Shown in pieces: positions 1-9,274 of a stretch of DNA of 29,453 nt. Origin of the DNA: CAZFCK01 sp964517355 (GTDB lineage: Bacteria > Desulfobacterota > Desulfovibrionia > Desulfovibrionales > Desulfovibrionaceae); contig CAZFCK010000032.1 of NCBI GenBank assembly GCA_964517355.1, positions 1 through 29,453 on the forward strand. Reading direction: 5' to 3'. Positions within the stretch are counted from its first letter, which is position 1; every line of letters begins with the position of its first letter. The position numbers were made by a program, and so were the translations under genes. The notes beneath the pieces were generated by a model. It was given only the letters and a program-made list of their open reading frames with translations, did not search any database and was not told the DNA's origin.

Positions 1-76
1 CCCCTGAAACAATTATCAATTGTTCCAGGGAAATGCATAAGAGCATCTAGCGCTTATCAAGCGTGAGATGCTCTAG
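1..76. repeat. Dispersed two-hairpin intergenic repeat, copy 1
   Basis: This stretch matches 24552-24627 at 71 of 76 positions (differences at 15, 16, 29, 56 and 60). It holds two hairpins: GAAACAATT/AATTGTTCC near the start, and a longer one with arms AGAGCATCT and AGATGCTCT around a GCGCTT/AAGCGT inner stem. It lies 21 nt beyond the stop codon of the minus-strand metallophosphoesterase gene, so it may serve as that operon's 3' end structure. The copy may continue left of the window, because copy 2 is preceded by two more hairpins. Confidence 0.85.
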
Positions 77-97
77 ATCAATAAGAAATGAGAAAAA

Positions 98-586
98 TTA
101 TTTCAGGGCGATCATTTCAATGTGTTCAACCCTGCCGTTGCCCGCATGCACCATGGCCAGTGAGCGCGGGCCTTTTCTGGGGGATGTCAACGATCCGGGG
201 TTCAGCACGCGGACGCCGTTTATTTCCACGTCCGTGAACACGTGGGTATGGCCGAAGCAGATCAGTTGCACACCGGGGCGGAAGGCCGCGGGCACATGAT
301 GGCTGATGGGGAAGGGAAAGCCGAAGCCATGCACCATGCCGATATGCAGCCCCTCAAGGGTGAGTTCGCGTTTTCCCGGCAGTTCGTCGGCAACGCCGTA
401 GCGGTCCATGTTGCCGGCCACCGCATGGAAGCGGGGGTGTTGCATGAGGTAATGCATGAGCGGAGCGCCCGTGATATCCCCGCAATGCAACACCGCGTCG
501 GCGGGAGCCAGGTGAACGGCGTAGATGTCTTCAAACCAGTCGTCCGCGTTGGACATGTGAGTGTCGGAGAGTACGGCGATACGCAC
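98..586 (-). CDS. YfcE/MJ0936-type metallophosphoesterase
   Basis: A small calcineurin-like phosphoesterase of 162 residues. The five metal-binding motifs are visible in order: SDTH at the N-terminus, CGD, AGNMD, VHG and GHTH near the C-terminus. Family members of this size hydrolyse phosphodiesters with two bound metal ions in the cytoplasm; the natural substrate is usually unknown and cannot be told here. I chose the GTG start at 586 because GGAAAGG lies about 7 nt upstream and the conserved beta strand (RIAVLSDTH) follows at once. A longer frame reaching 643 would overlap the upstream gene. The start is 2 nt after the stop of the HD-domain gene, which suggests translational coupling at the end of an argJ-HD-phosphoesterase operon. 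Confidence 0.85.
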   Translation of the reverse strand: MRIAVLSDTHMSNADDWFEDIYAVHLAPADAVLHCGDITGAPLMHYLMQHPRFHAVAGNMDRYGVADELPGKRELTLEGLHIGMVHGFGFPFPISHHVPAAFRPGVQLICFGHTHVFTDVEINGVRVLNPGSLTSPRKGPRSLAMVHAGNGRVEHIEMIALK

Positions 587-588
587 GG

Positions 589-1212
589 TCAATCCTTTCC
601 GTTTTTTTTCTGCCACCAGGAAGGGTCGGGACCCAAGAACCACCAGTCGCTATGGTCGGTTTCACAGATGGTGCGGGCCAGGTCTTTGGCAACATCCGTG
701 CGCACGCGCTCCACAGCGGCTTTGAGCCAGCGGCCGGCGTAGGTGTTGCCCAGATCCAGTTGTTCTTTGAGGCAGAGAATAAAGTCCAGCTGGTCGGCGT
801 CCTGGGCCAGTTGCGCTTCCAGGGTTTCACAAGTTTCCAGTTCTTCCCAGAACGGCAGCAGCAAATGCTCCAGGCCGGTGCCCGCGCTGGAGTCTTTCAG
901 GGCCTGGGTGCGCTGGCTGGTATTGTAACGCCGGTTGACGTAATTGAAATCACCGGTTCTGGCTTCGTGGAGATCGTGGAACAGGCAGAGGAGCGTGGTC
1001 TTGCTGCTGTCCGCTCCGGATAGTTCGGCCAGGACAAAGCCGATAACCGCTGTCCGGTGGGAATGTTCGGCAACGCTTTCCTGGCCGGTTCCCAGAAACT
1101 GATAGCCTGTACGCGGCGTTTTGCGCAGCATACCCACTTCGAAGAAAAAATCGGCCAACCGCTTCAGACGGTTGCGGTCTTTGAGGTTGGCCGTAAAATC
1201 ACATTGTCGCAT
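589..1212 (-). CDS. HD-domain phosphohydrolase (YfbR/HDDC2-like)
   Basis: A 207-residue HD-superfamily hydrolase. The metal ligands are visible: an EHSH motif at residues 49-52, HD at 79-80 followed by LHEARTGD, and a late aspartate in QDADQLDF. The ESVAEHSHR and FHDLHEA pattern is that of the HD_3 family, which includes 5'-deoxynucleotidases such as YfbR and HDDC2, so a nucleotide-phosphate substrate is plausible but not shown. The ATG at 1212 is preferred over upstream options that would run back into argJ; the ribosome site in front of it is weak (GGAG). The gene follows argJ by 19 nt and precedes the phosphoesterase by 2 nt. The C-terminus is Trp- and Lys-rich. Confidence 0.82.
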   Translation of the reverse strand: MRQCDFTANLKDRNRLKRLADFFFEVGMLRKTPRTGYQFLGTGQESVAEHSHRTAVIGFVLAELSGADSSKTTLLCLFHDLHEARTGDFNYVNRRYNTSQRTQALKDSSAGTGLEHLLLPFWEELETCETLEAQLAQDADQLDFILCLKEQLDLGNTYAGRWLKAAVERVRTDVAKDLARTICETDHSDWWFLGPDPSWWQKKNGKD

Positions 1213-1231
1213 GCGGCAGGGCTCCGCTGGT

Positions 1232-2419
1232 TCAGGTTGTGTATTCCGCGTTGATACGCACGTAGTCGTGGGACAGGTCCGCGGCGCGCAGTTCGTAATG
1301 CCCCGGCCCGTCGCCCAGAACAATGCTCAAATTCTGCACGCGCTCCCTGAGCGAGGCGGCGAGCAGGGCGTCCCTGTCTCCAGGGACGGGTGCGCCGTTT
1401 TGAAAAAGAGGAACCTTGTTCAAAACAATGCGTACATCTTCGGGGGCGTAGTCGGCGTTGGACCGGCCAATGGCGGCCACAATGCGCCCCCAGTTCGGAT
1501 CGTGTCCGTAAAATGCCGTTTTCACGAGCTGTGAATGCCCGACCGTACGCGCGACGTTTTCGGCTTGTTCATCATCGTGTGCGCCGCGAACGGAGATGAC
1601 GATCACTTTGGTTCCGCCTTCGCCGTCCGCAACCACGAGATAAGCCAGCTCATTGCAGACGGACCCCACTGCTCCGGCCAGCAGGGAGAGGTCTTCCCCT
1701 TTGGGGGCGATGCCGGAACCGCCATTGGCGAGGGCGTAAATGGTATCGTTGGTGCTTGTGTCGCCGTCCACGGTCACGCGGTTGAAACTGTGGTCAACAG
1801 CCGTGCGCAGAATTTCTTGCCAGGCCTCCGGCGCGACTTCGGCATCGCAGAGCACCACGCCGAGCAGGGTGGCCATGTTGGGGCAGATCATTCCCGCGCC
1901 TTTGGCGATGCCCAGCACGTTGATGTTGCCCCGCTCCCCCCAGGATAGGCTGCGCCAGGCGATTTTCGGGTAGGCGTCCGTGGTCATGATGGCGCGGGCA
2001 AAGTCCTGCGCGCTCGCCATGCCGAGGTTTGCAGCCAATTGCGGCACGGCCTTCCGCCATTTGTCCATTATCAGCTGCGTGCCGATGACGCCGGTGGAGG
2101 CCGGCAGTATGTCATGCGGCGCGATGCCCAGAACTTGCGCCAGCAGGATTTGGGTTTCCCGGCAATTCGCCAGGCCTTGCTCGCCGGTACAGGCGTTGGC
2201 CTGTCCCGCATTGATAAGGATGGCGCGCACGGGGCGGCCTGCGCCGATTATTTCGTTGCCGACGAGAACAGGAGCCGCCTGAAAACGATTCGTGGTGAAG
2301 GTGGCGGCGGCCACAGCCGGGATATCACTCATGCACAGAGCGAGGTCCGGGCGTTCGGAGGCCTTGAACCCCGCGGCATGCGCGGCGAAGCGGAATTTTT
2401 GCGGTATTGGGATAAGCAT
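1232..2419 (-). CDS. argJ: Bifunctional ornithine acetyltransferase / N-acetylglutamate synthase
   Basis: ArgJ moves the acetyl group from N-acetylornithine to glutamate in the cyclic arginine pathway; bifunctional forms also use acetyl-CoA to start it. The 395-residue length is normal. The NAGQANACTG motif (about 70-79) is present. So is the self-cleavage region CPNMATLLG, whose Thr184 should become the N-terminal nucleophile of the beta chain after autoproteolysis. The ATG at 2419 has GAGGGG just upstream. It is the second gene of a minus-strand series; a sigma-70-like promoter lies just upstream at 2467-2495, inside the 107-nt gap after the phosphatase gene, so it can be expressed alone. 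Confidence 0.97.
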   Translation of the reverse strand: MLIPIPQKFRFAAHAAGFKASERPDLALCMSDIPAVAAATFTTNRFQAAPVLVGNEIIGAGRPVRAILINAGQANACTGEQGLANCRETQILLAQVLGIAPHDILPASTGVIGTQLIMDKWRKAVPQLAANLGMASAQDFARAIMTTDAYPKIAWRSLSWGERGNINVLGIAKGAGMICPNMATLLGVVLCDAEVAPEAWQEILRTAVDHSFNRVTVDGDTSTNDTIYALANGGSGIAPKGEDLSLLAGAVGSVCNELAYLVVADGEGGTKVIVISVRGAHDDEQAENVARTVGHSQLVKTAFYGHDPNWGRIVAAIGRSNADYAPEDVRIVLNKVPLFQNGAPVPGDRDALLAASLRERVQNLSIVLGDGPGHYELRAADLSHDYVRINAEYTT

Positions 2420-2466
2420 GGACCCCTCGAGTGATGAAAATTGGTTGCTGCGATCGTGAATTGGCT

Positions 2467-2495
2467 TTTGTATTGTGCAGGAAGGATGACGTCAA
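2467..2495 (-). promoter_or_regulatory. Candidate sigma-70 promoter of argJ
   Basis: On the minus strand, TTGACG (2495-2490) is followed after 17 nt by TACAAA (2472-2467). The -35 box matches consensus at 5 of 6 positions and the -10 box at 4 of 6. It lies 48 nt upstream of the argJ start. Confidence 0.45.
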
Positions 2496-2526
2496 TGCCC
2501 TTGGGCCGGCAATTATTTTTCCGCCT

Positions 2527-4716
2527 CTATTCCGCCTTTACGATGACAAGAGTGATGTCGTCCTCAAAGCCGTCACGGCCCTGGTAGGCGCGCACGTCTT
2601 CGAGCACTGCCTGGAGAATGCGTTGCGGCGTCTCTTTGGCGCATCGGCGGATCATGGCTTGCAAGCGTTGTTTTCCGTACATGGAATCGTCCGGACCCCG
2701 CGCTTCCCAGACGCCATCCGTGGCGATGCAAAGCACCTGCCCCGGAGCGAGGGTGCGTTCCTGTTCTTCAAAAGTCCAGTCCGGCAACGTGCCGAGAGGC
2801 AGCCCCTGCCCCCCGAGTTCGGTAACGTGATCCTGATGCGGATCATAAAGCAGGGCGGGGTCATGACCGGCGCGAGCCCAGCGCACGACATGGGAGCCTG
2901 GGGTCAGCACCAGGTAGAACATGGTGATGAAGCGCCCTGTCTGGTCCACATCGCGGCTGATCTGGCGGTTGACGTCCGCGAGCACGTCTCCCGGACCTCC
3001 GGGGGCGCTGGCGCGCTGCCGCATGAACGCGCGGGCCGTGGTCATGAGCAGGGCGGCGGGCAGGCCGTGCCCCGTGACGTCGCCCACGGCGAGCCCGATA
3101 TGACCGAGGCCGCCGGCGTTGACGATACAGTCGTAATAATCCCCGCCGGTGGATTCGGAATACACGCTGCCGAATGCGCTGAGGAAACCAGGGATCACGG
3201 GCATTTCATGCGGCAACAGGCTGCGCTGAATCTCGTGCGCCATTTCAAGGGACTGGAGCATGCGAATGCGTTCATCGAGGGCTGGTACCATGTGGTTGAA
3301 GCCTTGGGCCAATTGGCCGATTTCATCTTTGCCCCTGGCTTGAACGCGAACGGAGAAATCCCCTTGGCCGACGGCTGCGAATCCCCGGGCCAATTCCTCG
3401 ATGCTCTTGGTAAAACGCTTGGCAAGCACCAGCGAAAAAATCATGATGCAAACCAGGACCACGGTGACCAGAAAACCGGAAAAGAAGATGGTGCGCTGGA
3501 ACCGTTCCAAAACATAATCGCGCGTGGTTTGAGCCTGCGCCGCTATATCTTCTTTTGGGGCGATGATCAGCAAAGATACGCCGCCTGTTTTAATGGAACC
3601 GTAGGCCCACAAACAGGGGCGCCCCTTGTATGATAACTCCCGGATACCGGAGTTGCTGTTTTGCAGATCCGCGACAACCAGCTGGAGCGCCGCGCGGTCC
3701 TTGGATTGAAGCCATTGTTGTTGCTCCGGAACATGCCACATGCGCCTGTGCCCCATGGCGGATACGCTGGGTGTGGGCGCGGAATCCGACCGCAGACTGG
3801 CGATGATGCGGATTCCGGTCGGCGGCTCTGCATTTGGTCGGTTATCGGAAGCATTGGCCTCAGCCGGATTGGCAATGGGGGGCGCGCCGAGGTTGACGAT
3901 TAGCGTTTCCATTTTATCTGAAAGCGCGTCCAGATGATCGTCAACATGCAAGAGGGCGTAGACTTCCACGACCAGGGCGGTGCTGCCGAAGGTGCGCGTC
4001 TTGTCGGATGAGCGTACCGCCATGGAAATGGTAAACACGAAGCGCCGTGTCAGGGGATCGAGTTGCGGAGTGCCCCACACGGGCCCGTCGGCGGCAAGGG
4101 CGCGTTTATGCCATTCGGGCGCCCTTTGCATCATATGCTTATGACGGGGCTTGGTCACTGCGTTCCCCAATGTCGTGGCGGGAAAAACAGCCTGGGTGTC
4201 GTCATTGAAGCAGACATATTGCCATAAGAGCAGTTCGGGAGTACGGGCCGCCAGATCGCGGAACAGCGGGGTGAGTGTGGCAAGCACGGAAGAGATGTTT
4301 TGGTCGGCGGACTCCGGAGGAAGAATGGAGAAGCGGTCATAGTCCAGTGTCGCAGCCGTGCAGGTTCCATCGCCGCGAATGCGGCAGTGCCTTTCGGACT
4401 GTAGCGCCGTATCGATGGGAGCCGTGTCGCCCATTGGGGGGCGCGGTGTATCTCCTTCAATCGCTACCCGCACTGCCGTGGCCTGGGTGCGCAAGGCGAG
4501 TTCGAGCAATTGCCCCTCGCGTTTGAACAGAAACGCATGATCAGTCACACGTTGCCGCATTTCAAGCTTGCTGCTCGTAATCAGCTGGTTGTTGATACGC
4601 TCCGCGATCTCAGTGCCCATGTCCGTCACTTCCCGCTGGTTGTAGCAGCGCAGCAAGAGCATGGGGCAAAGCGAAAGGCTCAACAGGAGCAGGAGAAGTT
4701 TGGTTCTAAAGCGCAT
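2527..4716 (-). CDS. Membrane-bound PP2C (SpoIIE/RsbU-type) serine phosphatase with HAMP domain
   Basis: A 729-residue signalling protein. A first membrane segment (about 6-22) is followed by a large extracytoplasmic sensor region (about 25-400) of unclear fold. Then come a second membrane segment (about 409-432), a HAMP linker (433-485) and a SpoIIE-type PP2C phosphatase domain. Metal-binding motifs are intact: GGDYYD (524-529), GDVTGHG (545-551), ATDG (665-668) and EDD (718-720). Proteins of this design usually dephosphorylate an anti-anti-sigma (STAS) protein to control a sigma factor or another partner-switching target. No STAS or anti-sigma gene lies in this window, so the target is unknown. 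The start has GAGG a few nt upstream. The sensor region has a low-complexity insert near 280-300. Confidence 0.9.
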   Translation of the reverse strand: MRFRTKLLLLLLSLSLCPMLLLRCYNQREVTDMGTEIAERINNQLITSSKLEMRQRVTDHAFLFKREGQLLELALRTQATAVRVAIEGDTPRPPMGDTAPIDTALQSERHCRIRGDGTCTAATLDYDRFSILPPESADQNISSVLATLTPLFRDLAARTPELLLWQYVCFNDDTQAVFPATTLGNAVTKPRHKHMMQRAPEWHKRALAADGPVWGTPQLDPLTRRFVFTISMAVRSSDKTRTFGSTALVVEVYALLHVDDHLDALSDKMETLIVNLGAPPIANPAEANASDNRPNAEPPTGIRIIASLRSDSAPTPSVSAMGHRRMWHVPEQQQWLQSKDRAALQLVVADLQNSNSGIRELSYKGRPCLWAYGSIKTGGVSLLIIAPKEDIAAQAQTTRDYVLERFQRTIFFSGFLVTVVLVCIMIFSLVLAKRFTKSIEELARGFAAVGQGDFSVRVQARGKDEIGQLAQGFNHMVPALDERIRMLQSLEMAHEIQRSLLPHEMPVIPGFLSAFGSVYSESTGGDYYDCIVNAGGLGHIGLAVGDVTGHGLPAALLMTTARAFMRQRASAPGGPGDVLADVNRQISRDVDQTGRFITMFYLVLTPGSHVVRWARAGHDPALLYDPHQDHVTELGGQGLPLGTLPDWTFEEQERTLAPGQVLCIATDGVWEARGPDDSMYGKQRLQAMIRRCAKETPQRILQAVLEDVRAYQGRDGFEDDITLVIVKAE

Positions 4717-4873
4717 GGTGCCTCATAAAAAGGATAGTGCACTCCGAGAGAAAAAACTCTTTCAATGGGAGCCCTCAAGCACAATAAAGGCAAGAAGGGA
4801 CTGTGCCCAGGGTAAGGTGCTTTCACGCAGTATTCAAGAGGTTTCTCACGGGAAACGCCTTGACTCCGCGGCA

Positions 4874-4903
4874 CAAAAAAAGGGAGCCGATTCGGCTCCC
4901 TTT
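4874..4903 (-). terminator. Intrinsic terminator after the qmo operon
   Basis: A perfect hairpin, AGGGAGCCG (4881-4889) with CGGCTCCCT (4893-4901), extends by A-T pairs. On the minus strand it is followed by a run of seven T. It lies 27 nt beyond the qmoD-like stop codon and closes the minus-strand apr/qmo series. Confidence 0.93.
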
Positions 4904-4929
4904 GATGCTGCATATACCAAAAATAACGA

Positions 4930-5661
4930 TTAGAACCCGAAACCGTCCGAGCTGGCTCCGGACGCACCGAAACCGAAATCATCGGGCACGCCGCCGCCTT
5001 CTTCTTCGGCAGCCTCTTCCACGACTTCAGCGCCGGCTTCGCCCGCGGCCACGCCGCCGACAGGTACGGATTTGACGGCGTCTTTCAGGGCCTTGGTGAC
5101 GATATCCTTGATGGTGTCGTTCAGTTCGGATTCGGCAACAGGCAATTTACCCTTGAATTCAGCGGTCTGCTTTTTCAGTTCGGCAATTTCGGCATCCTTT
5201 TTCGCAATGGAGCCGTTGAGCTGCTCGACCTTCTTCTCAAGGTCGCCCGCCTTTTTCACAAAGGGTTCGAGTTCGGCCACTTTGCCTTCGAGCTCAGCGA
5301 TGGTTTCCGCATTTCCGGCAAGGGCGGCCTTGTTTTCGGCCAGCATGTCCAACACGGTGGCGATGGGAGCCATTTCATCCTCGCTGATGGGAGCGATGGA
5401 GATGTTGTCGCCAAGGCGTTGCGTGCTTTTTTGAATCCAATCTTCGTATATGTCAGTCACTTTATAGGGATTTTCCAAAAATGGCGGATGCTGGCTGCAA
5501 ATCCAGGCCTTAGCCAGGGGCGCCACGATGGATTCATCCTGGGCATTCAGTTCACGCTGGGTAAGAAAAGCAAGCAAATCGGAAACATCGTCATTGCTTT
5601 TGCCGGCGATGAGCCCAAGCACGGTCTCCATTTTGATCACTCTACGCGCTTCTTCAGACAT
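4930..5661 (-). CDS. qmoD: QmoD-like protein downstream of qmoABC
   Basis: A 243-residue cytoplasmic protein with no enzyme motif. Residues 1-100 look globular. About 105-170 is a coiled coil rich in Glu, Lys and Leu. The tail from about 198 is rich in Gly, Ala and Glu and ends with repeated GF pairs (DFGFG, DGFGF). Position and overall make-up match the conserved promoter-distal gene after qmoABC in Desulfovibrio (DVU0851 in D. vulgaris, called qmoD); this link is from memory of gene order, not alignment. The ATG at 5661 has a strong AGGAGG, and the gene follows qmoC by 46 nt. It may help assemble or dock the AprBA-Qmo complex, but its function is not established by sequence. Confidence 0.72.
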   Translation of the reverse strand: MSEEARRVIKMETVLGLIAGKSNDDVSDLLAFLTQRELNAQDESIVAPLAKAWICSQHPPFLENPYKVTDIYEDWIQKSTQRLGDNISIAPISEDEMAPIATVLDMLAENKAALAGNAETIAELEGKVAELEPFVKKAGDLEKKVEQLNGSIAKKDAEIAELKKQTAEFKGKLPVAESELNDTIKDIVTKALKDAVKSVPVGGVAAGEAGAEVVEEAAEEEGGGVPDDFGFGASGASSDGFGF

Positions 5662-5707
5662 ATCTGCCTCCTTTCGTCAGGAACGTTCTCGTTGATGTAG
5701 CCGCGGA

Positions 5708-6940
5708 CTAGAGGGTCTTGCGGCCCATGTACCGTGCATAGGTTAAAGCCGCCGTTCTGTATACCAAATGCCCGAGTTTGGACCAGGGCAGGTAAGCTAT
5801 AAGCATGAACACCGCGATAAGGTGCAGGTAATACATGGGGTACGCCAGGTACTTGAGCTGGGCCAGGCGCAGCAGTTCGCTGAAAATACCCGTAAGAGCC
5901 ACACCCCAGATCACGCCGAGCAAATACCAGTCGTAGAACGTGGAACTCGATTTCTTGTCTTCGAGATTCAGACGGCGGATGGTGAGAAAAGCCAGGCCAA
6001 TCACGAGCAAGATGGCGCCGATGTTGGCCAGCACTTTGATGAAGTTGCCAAGGGACATGGGAGTGACCGTCAGTTCGCCAAAACCATAGAGCAGTTGCGC
6101 CAAGGCCCCGGCATCCGGTTCGCCGCCGCCAAGAAGATGACCAAGGAAGTGGCCGCCCCAGTGCCCCACGGCGACAACGGAGGTGACGACGAGCAAACAG
6201 ATGAAACCGAAAAGCAGCGCCATGTGGCCGAGTTTACGGTCGGATTTGTCGGCTCCGCAATCCTTGAACTTCGTGTGGGGCAGGATTTCCCCGAAGATGA
6301 CATCCAGCAGAAGCTTGGGCCAGCACTTGCGTTCCTGTCCCACATAAACGGTTGTGCCTGCAGGCTGGAAACTCTTTATAAGATTGCCGATTCCTTTGTA
6401 AAAGGCCAGGAGTACGCCGATGGCCACCAAACCGAAGATGGGGTCGATGGTGAAGTCGCCGGGGAACAGCAACCCGTAAATGATGCGGCCGTCCTCGGCC
6501 ACGGGGAAAGCGGTGCCCAGCTGGGCCGCGCGGATGACCCAGATCAACAGGTAGAGTATGGCCGGGATGGCGATGAGCATGGGAAGATATTTGCTGGAGC
6601 TCATCCATTTGGCCAGGAAAGAAGGACCGGTGAGTCTCTGATAGGTCATGTTGCGCAACGCGGAAATGAGATCCCCGGGTTTTGCGCCGCGGGGGCACAA
6701 ATCAGAGCATGTTCCGCAGTTGTGGCACAACCATATATCGACGTTGTTCAACAGCTTGTCTTTCAGGCCCCATTGCGCCCAGACCATTTCCTTGCGCGGA
6801 AAGGGGTTGCTTGTGGGCGAAATCGGGCAGACCACGCTGCAGGTTGCACATTGGTAGCATTTTTTCAGCGACTCCCCGCCGACGGCCTGCAATTCCTTTA
6901 TGAACTCGAGATCGGGTTCGATGCGTGTTGCTTGCGCCAT
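5708..6940 (-). CDS. qmoC: Quinone-interacting membrane-bound oxidoreductase subunit QmoC
   Basis: A 410-residue fusion of an HdrC-like iron-sulfur part and an HdrE-like membrane cytochrome b part. Two [4Fe-4S] motifs are visible: C28/C31/C34/C38 and C72/C75/C78/C82. About six hydrophobic segments follow (near 118-138, 168-182, 238-260, 303-322, 337-355, 370-386). Histidines in or near them, such as in LGHM, VGHW and YLHL, are candidate heme b ligands. In the Qmo complex this subunit should take electrons from menaquinol at the inner membrane and pass them to QmoA and QmoB. It follows qmoB by 12 nt, with a good ribosome site (GAGGAG). Confidence 0.95.
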   Translation of the reverse strand: MAQATRIEPDLEFIKELQAVGGESLKKCYQCATCSVVCPISPTSNPFPRKEMVWAQWGLKDKLLNNVDIWLCHNCGTCSDLCPRGAKPGDLISALRNMTYQRLTGPSFLAKWMSSSKYLPMLIAIPAILYLLIWVIRAAQLGTAFPVAEDGRIIYGLLFPGDFTIDPIFGLVAIGVLLAFYKGIGNLIKSFQPAGTTVYVGQERKCWPKLLLDVIFGEILPHTKFKDCGADKSDRKLGHMALLFGFICLLVVTSVVAVGHWGGHFLGHLLGGGEPDAGALAQLLYGFGELTVTPMSLGNFIKVLANIGAILLVIGLAFLTIRRLNLEDKKSSSTFYDWYLLGVIWGVALTGIFSELLRLAQLKYLAYPMYYLHLIAVFMLIAYLPWSKLGHLVYRTAALTYARYMGRKTL

Positions 6941-6952
6941 GATAATCTCCTC

Positions 6953-9268
6953 TTAATAGCCCTTGAACGGGTTCGGCCCCAGCTTGAGTACCATTGCCAA
7001 GAACTCTTCGATCAGCTTGGGGACCTTGTCGTATTCGTCAATGGCGATTTCGTACTGTTCCACACGCTCAGGTTCGATACCCAGCTGATTCAAGGTTTCC
7101 GCGATGTTCTCCTTGCGGCGGTTGCAGATTTCGCTGCCCTTGACGAAGTGGCACTGGTAATCGTCGCCGTACTTGCAGCCCAGGAGCATAACGCCGTCTG
7201 TTCCGCGGCTCATGGCGTCCTTGATCCAGATGGCGTTGACGGACCCCAGACAGCGTACGGGAATGATGCGCACATAGGGGCTCCAGGTATGTCCGCGCAA
7301 CGCGGCCATATCAATAGCTGGGTAGGCGTCGTTCTCACAGGCCAGAATGAGGATGCGCGGTCCGCCTTCAACAATGTCGTCGGGCACGGTGTATTGACGG
7401 ATCATTTCGGAAAGCATGCCGACGCCGTAGGTGTCGAAAGAGATAACGCGCTCGGGGCAAGCGCCCATGCAGGTGCCGCAGCGGCGGCAGCGCGTGGGAT
7501 TGGGCATCGGCGTGCCCTTTTCGTCGTCGTCCAGTGCGCCGAAGGGACATTCCTCGGTGCAGCGTTTGCACTGGGTGCAGCGCACGAAGTTGAACACCGG
7601 AAAGGAAAGGTCTCCAGAGCGCGGATGCACGGAAACGCCCCTGTTCGCGCTTTCGATGCACTGCACGGCTTTGAGGGCCGCGCCGTAGGCGTCGTCTTCC
7701 GCGGCGTCCATGAGCATGGGCTGATGCACGCTGCCCGCGGCATAGATGCCCGTGCGCCGTGTCTCATAGGGGAAGCAGATGTAGTTGGAGTCCGCGAAGC
7801 CCTCGAACAGCTCCAGATCTGGAAAGTGGGGGCCTTGGCGGTACTCAAGGTTCACAACGGCGCTTTTGGCGGTCGTGGGCACGATACCCGTGGGCAGGAC
7901 CACGAGGTCCGCGGCGATTTCGATGCTGCCCCCGATGAGGGTGTGATCGGCGCGGATGAGCAGGCTGCCGTTCTCGGTTTCCTGAATGCTGCCGATATCG
8001 GCTTTGGTCAGCATCACGCCCAGATCATCTTGAGCGGCTTTGTAAAAACGCTCGTGGATGCCGGGCACGATCATGTTGTCATAGAGGATGTAGGCGATGC
8101 CGTCGGGATATTTTTCACGCACGTACAAGGCCTGCTTCAGGGCGACGACGCTGTTCACGCCCAGAGACATGGGCAGATGCTGAACGCCCTCCATGTCCTG
8201 GAACTTGAACTTGGGCTTTTCCTCGTCGCTGCTTTTATCGGCTCCGGCCTTATCTTTTTCCCGCTGGGCGGTCAGTTCGCAGAGATTGGTGTAAATGGCC
8301 TTGTCTTGCGGTTCGACTTTTTCGGTATTCAGGATAAAGACGACGCGCTTGGCGGGCGCTTTGTCAGAGGGGCGGACAATGGCGCCTTCCTTGGCCATTT
8401 TTTCGAATTCGTTTCCGGTAACGACGTTCTTGAAGGTGCCGTAACCAAGCGGTTCAAGAATTTTGGTGTCTTGGGGAACCCAACCGGTGGCCAATACGCA
8501 GGAACCGACTTTCAGGGTCTGCTCGCCGGAAGGTCCGGCAATGACGGCCTCATACAAGCCGGGAGCGCCTTTGAGCGTCTTGACGGTGCTTTTGGTCAAG
8601 ACCGTGATGCGATCCTCTCCCTGGACAGCGGCGATTTTTTTATCGATGCCGGAATCCTGCAGCTGGGTGTAGGGGTGGCGCAACGGGGTGGACTTGTACA
8701 TATTGGCCACCTGACCGCCCAGGGCGTCGCCTTTTTCCACGAGCACCACGTCGTACCCACAGTCGGCAACGGCCTTGGCCGCGGTAAGACCGGACCAGCC
8801 GCCGCCGATGACCATGACGGACTTCGTGATTTCGGGAATTTCCGGTTTGGGATTGTTGACGTTTTTCAGCTTGGCCATGCCCATGTTCACGTAATCCTTC
8901 ACAAGACCGAGCAGCGTCTCGGGAGGATCGGGCTCTTCAAGCACTTCAAGGGCGGCGCCGTCGGGATCCTGATAGGAGAGCACCACTTGCTCGCGCAGGT
9001 TCACGCGTTCCACCTGCACGTTTTCAAACATGTAGGCGTCCCAATCGTCGCGGGGACTGGAGCCGCAGATGAGCACGCCGTCAAGACCCAACTCGGCGAT
9101 ATCGTCCTCGATCATCTTGACGCCTTCGGCGCCGGGCAGCAACTTGTGCGATTTGGCGACCGGGCACAAATCGCCCCATTTGTTCTGCATGTAATCGGCC
9201 AGATCCTCATAATCGAAGTATGGGCCGATGCTGGATTCATCGAAATAGACACCTATTTTTTGGGCCAT
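6953..9268 (-). CDS. qmoB: Quinone-interacting membrane-bound oxidoreductase subunit QmoB
   Basis: A 771-residue HdrA-like flavoprotein with extra domains. An N-terminal region (1-145) precedes an FAD-binding GGGWSG (155-160). A ferredoxin domain carries two [4Fe-4S] motifs, C564/C567/C570/C574 and C594/C597/C600/C604. The C-terminal part (about 635-765) resembles MvhD, the delta subunit of F420-non-reducing hydrogenase, with cysteines at 644, 673, 698, 706 and 715 that could bind a [2Fe-2S] centre. The subunit is cytoplasmic and relays electrons within Qmo. It lies 6 nt after qmoA. A charged, low-complexity segment interrupts the flavin domain at about 335-355. Confidence 0.96.
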   Translation of the reverse strand: MAQKIGVYFDESSIGPYFDYEDLADYMQNKWGDLCPVAKSHKLLPGAEGVKMIEDDIAELGLDGVLICGSSPRDDWDAYMFENVQVERVNLREQVVLSYQDPDGAALEVLEEPDPPETLLGLVKDYVNMGMAKLKNVNNPKPEIPEITKSVMVIGGGWSGLTAAKAVADCGYDVVLVEKGDALGGQVANMYKSTPLRHPYTQLQDSGIDKKIAAVQGEDRITVLTKSTVKTLKGAPGLYEAVIAGPSGEQTLKVGSCVLATGWVPQDTKILEPLGYGTFKNVVTGNEFEKMAKEGAIVRPSDKAPAKRVVFILNTEKVEPQDKAIYTNLCELTAQREKDKAGADKSSDEEKPKFKFQDMEGVQHLPMSLGVNSVVALKQALYVREKYPDGIAYILYDNMIVPGIHERFYKAAQDDLGVMLTKADIGSIQETENGSLLIRADHTLIGGSIEIAADLVVLPTGIVPTTAKSAVVNLEYRQGPHFPDLELFEGFADSNYICFPYETRRTGIYAAGSVHQPMLMDAAEDDAYGAALKAVQCIESANRGVSVHPRSGDLSFPVFNFVRCTQCKRCTEECPFGALDDDEKGTPMPNPTRCRRCGTCMGACPERVISFDTYGVGMLSEMIRQYTVPDDIVEGGPRILILACENDAYPAIDMAALRGHTWSPYVRIIPVRCLGSVNAIWIKDAMSRGTDGVMLLGCKYGDDYQCHFVKGSEICNRRKENIAETLNQLGIEPERVEQYEIAIDEYDKVPKLIEEFLAMVLKLGPNPFKGY

Positions 9269-9274
9269 TGCTCG

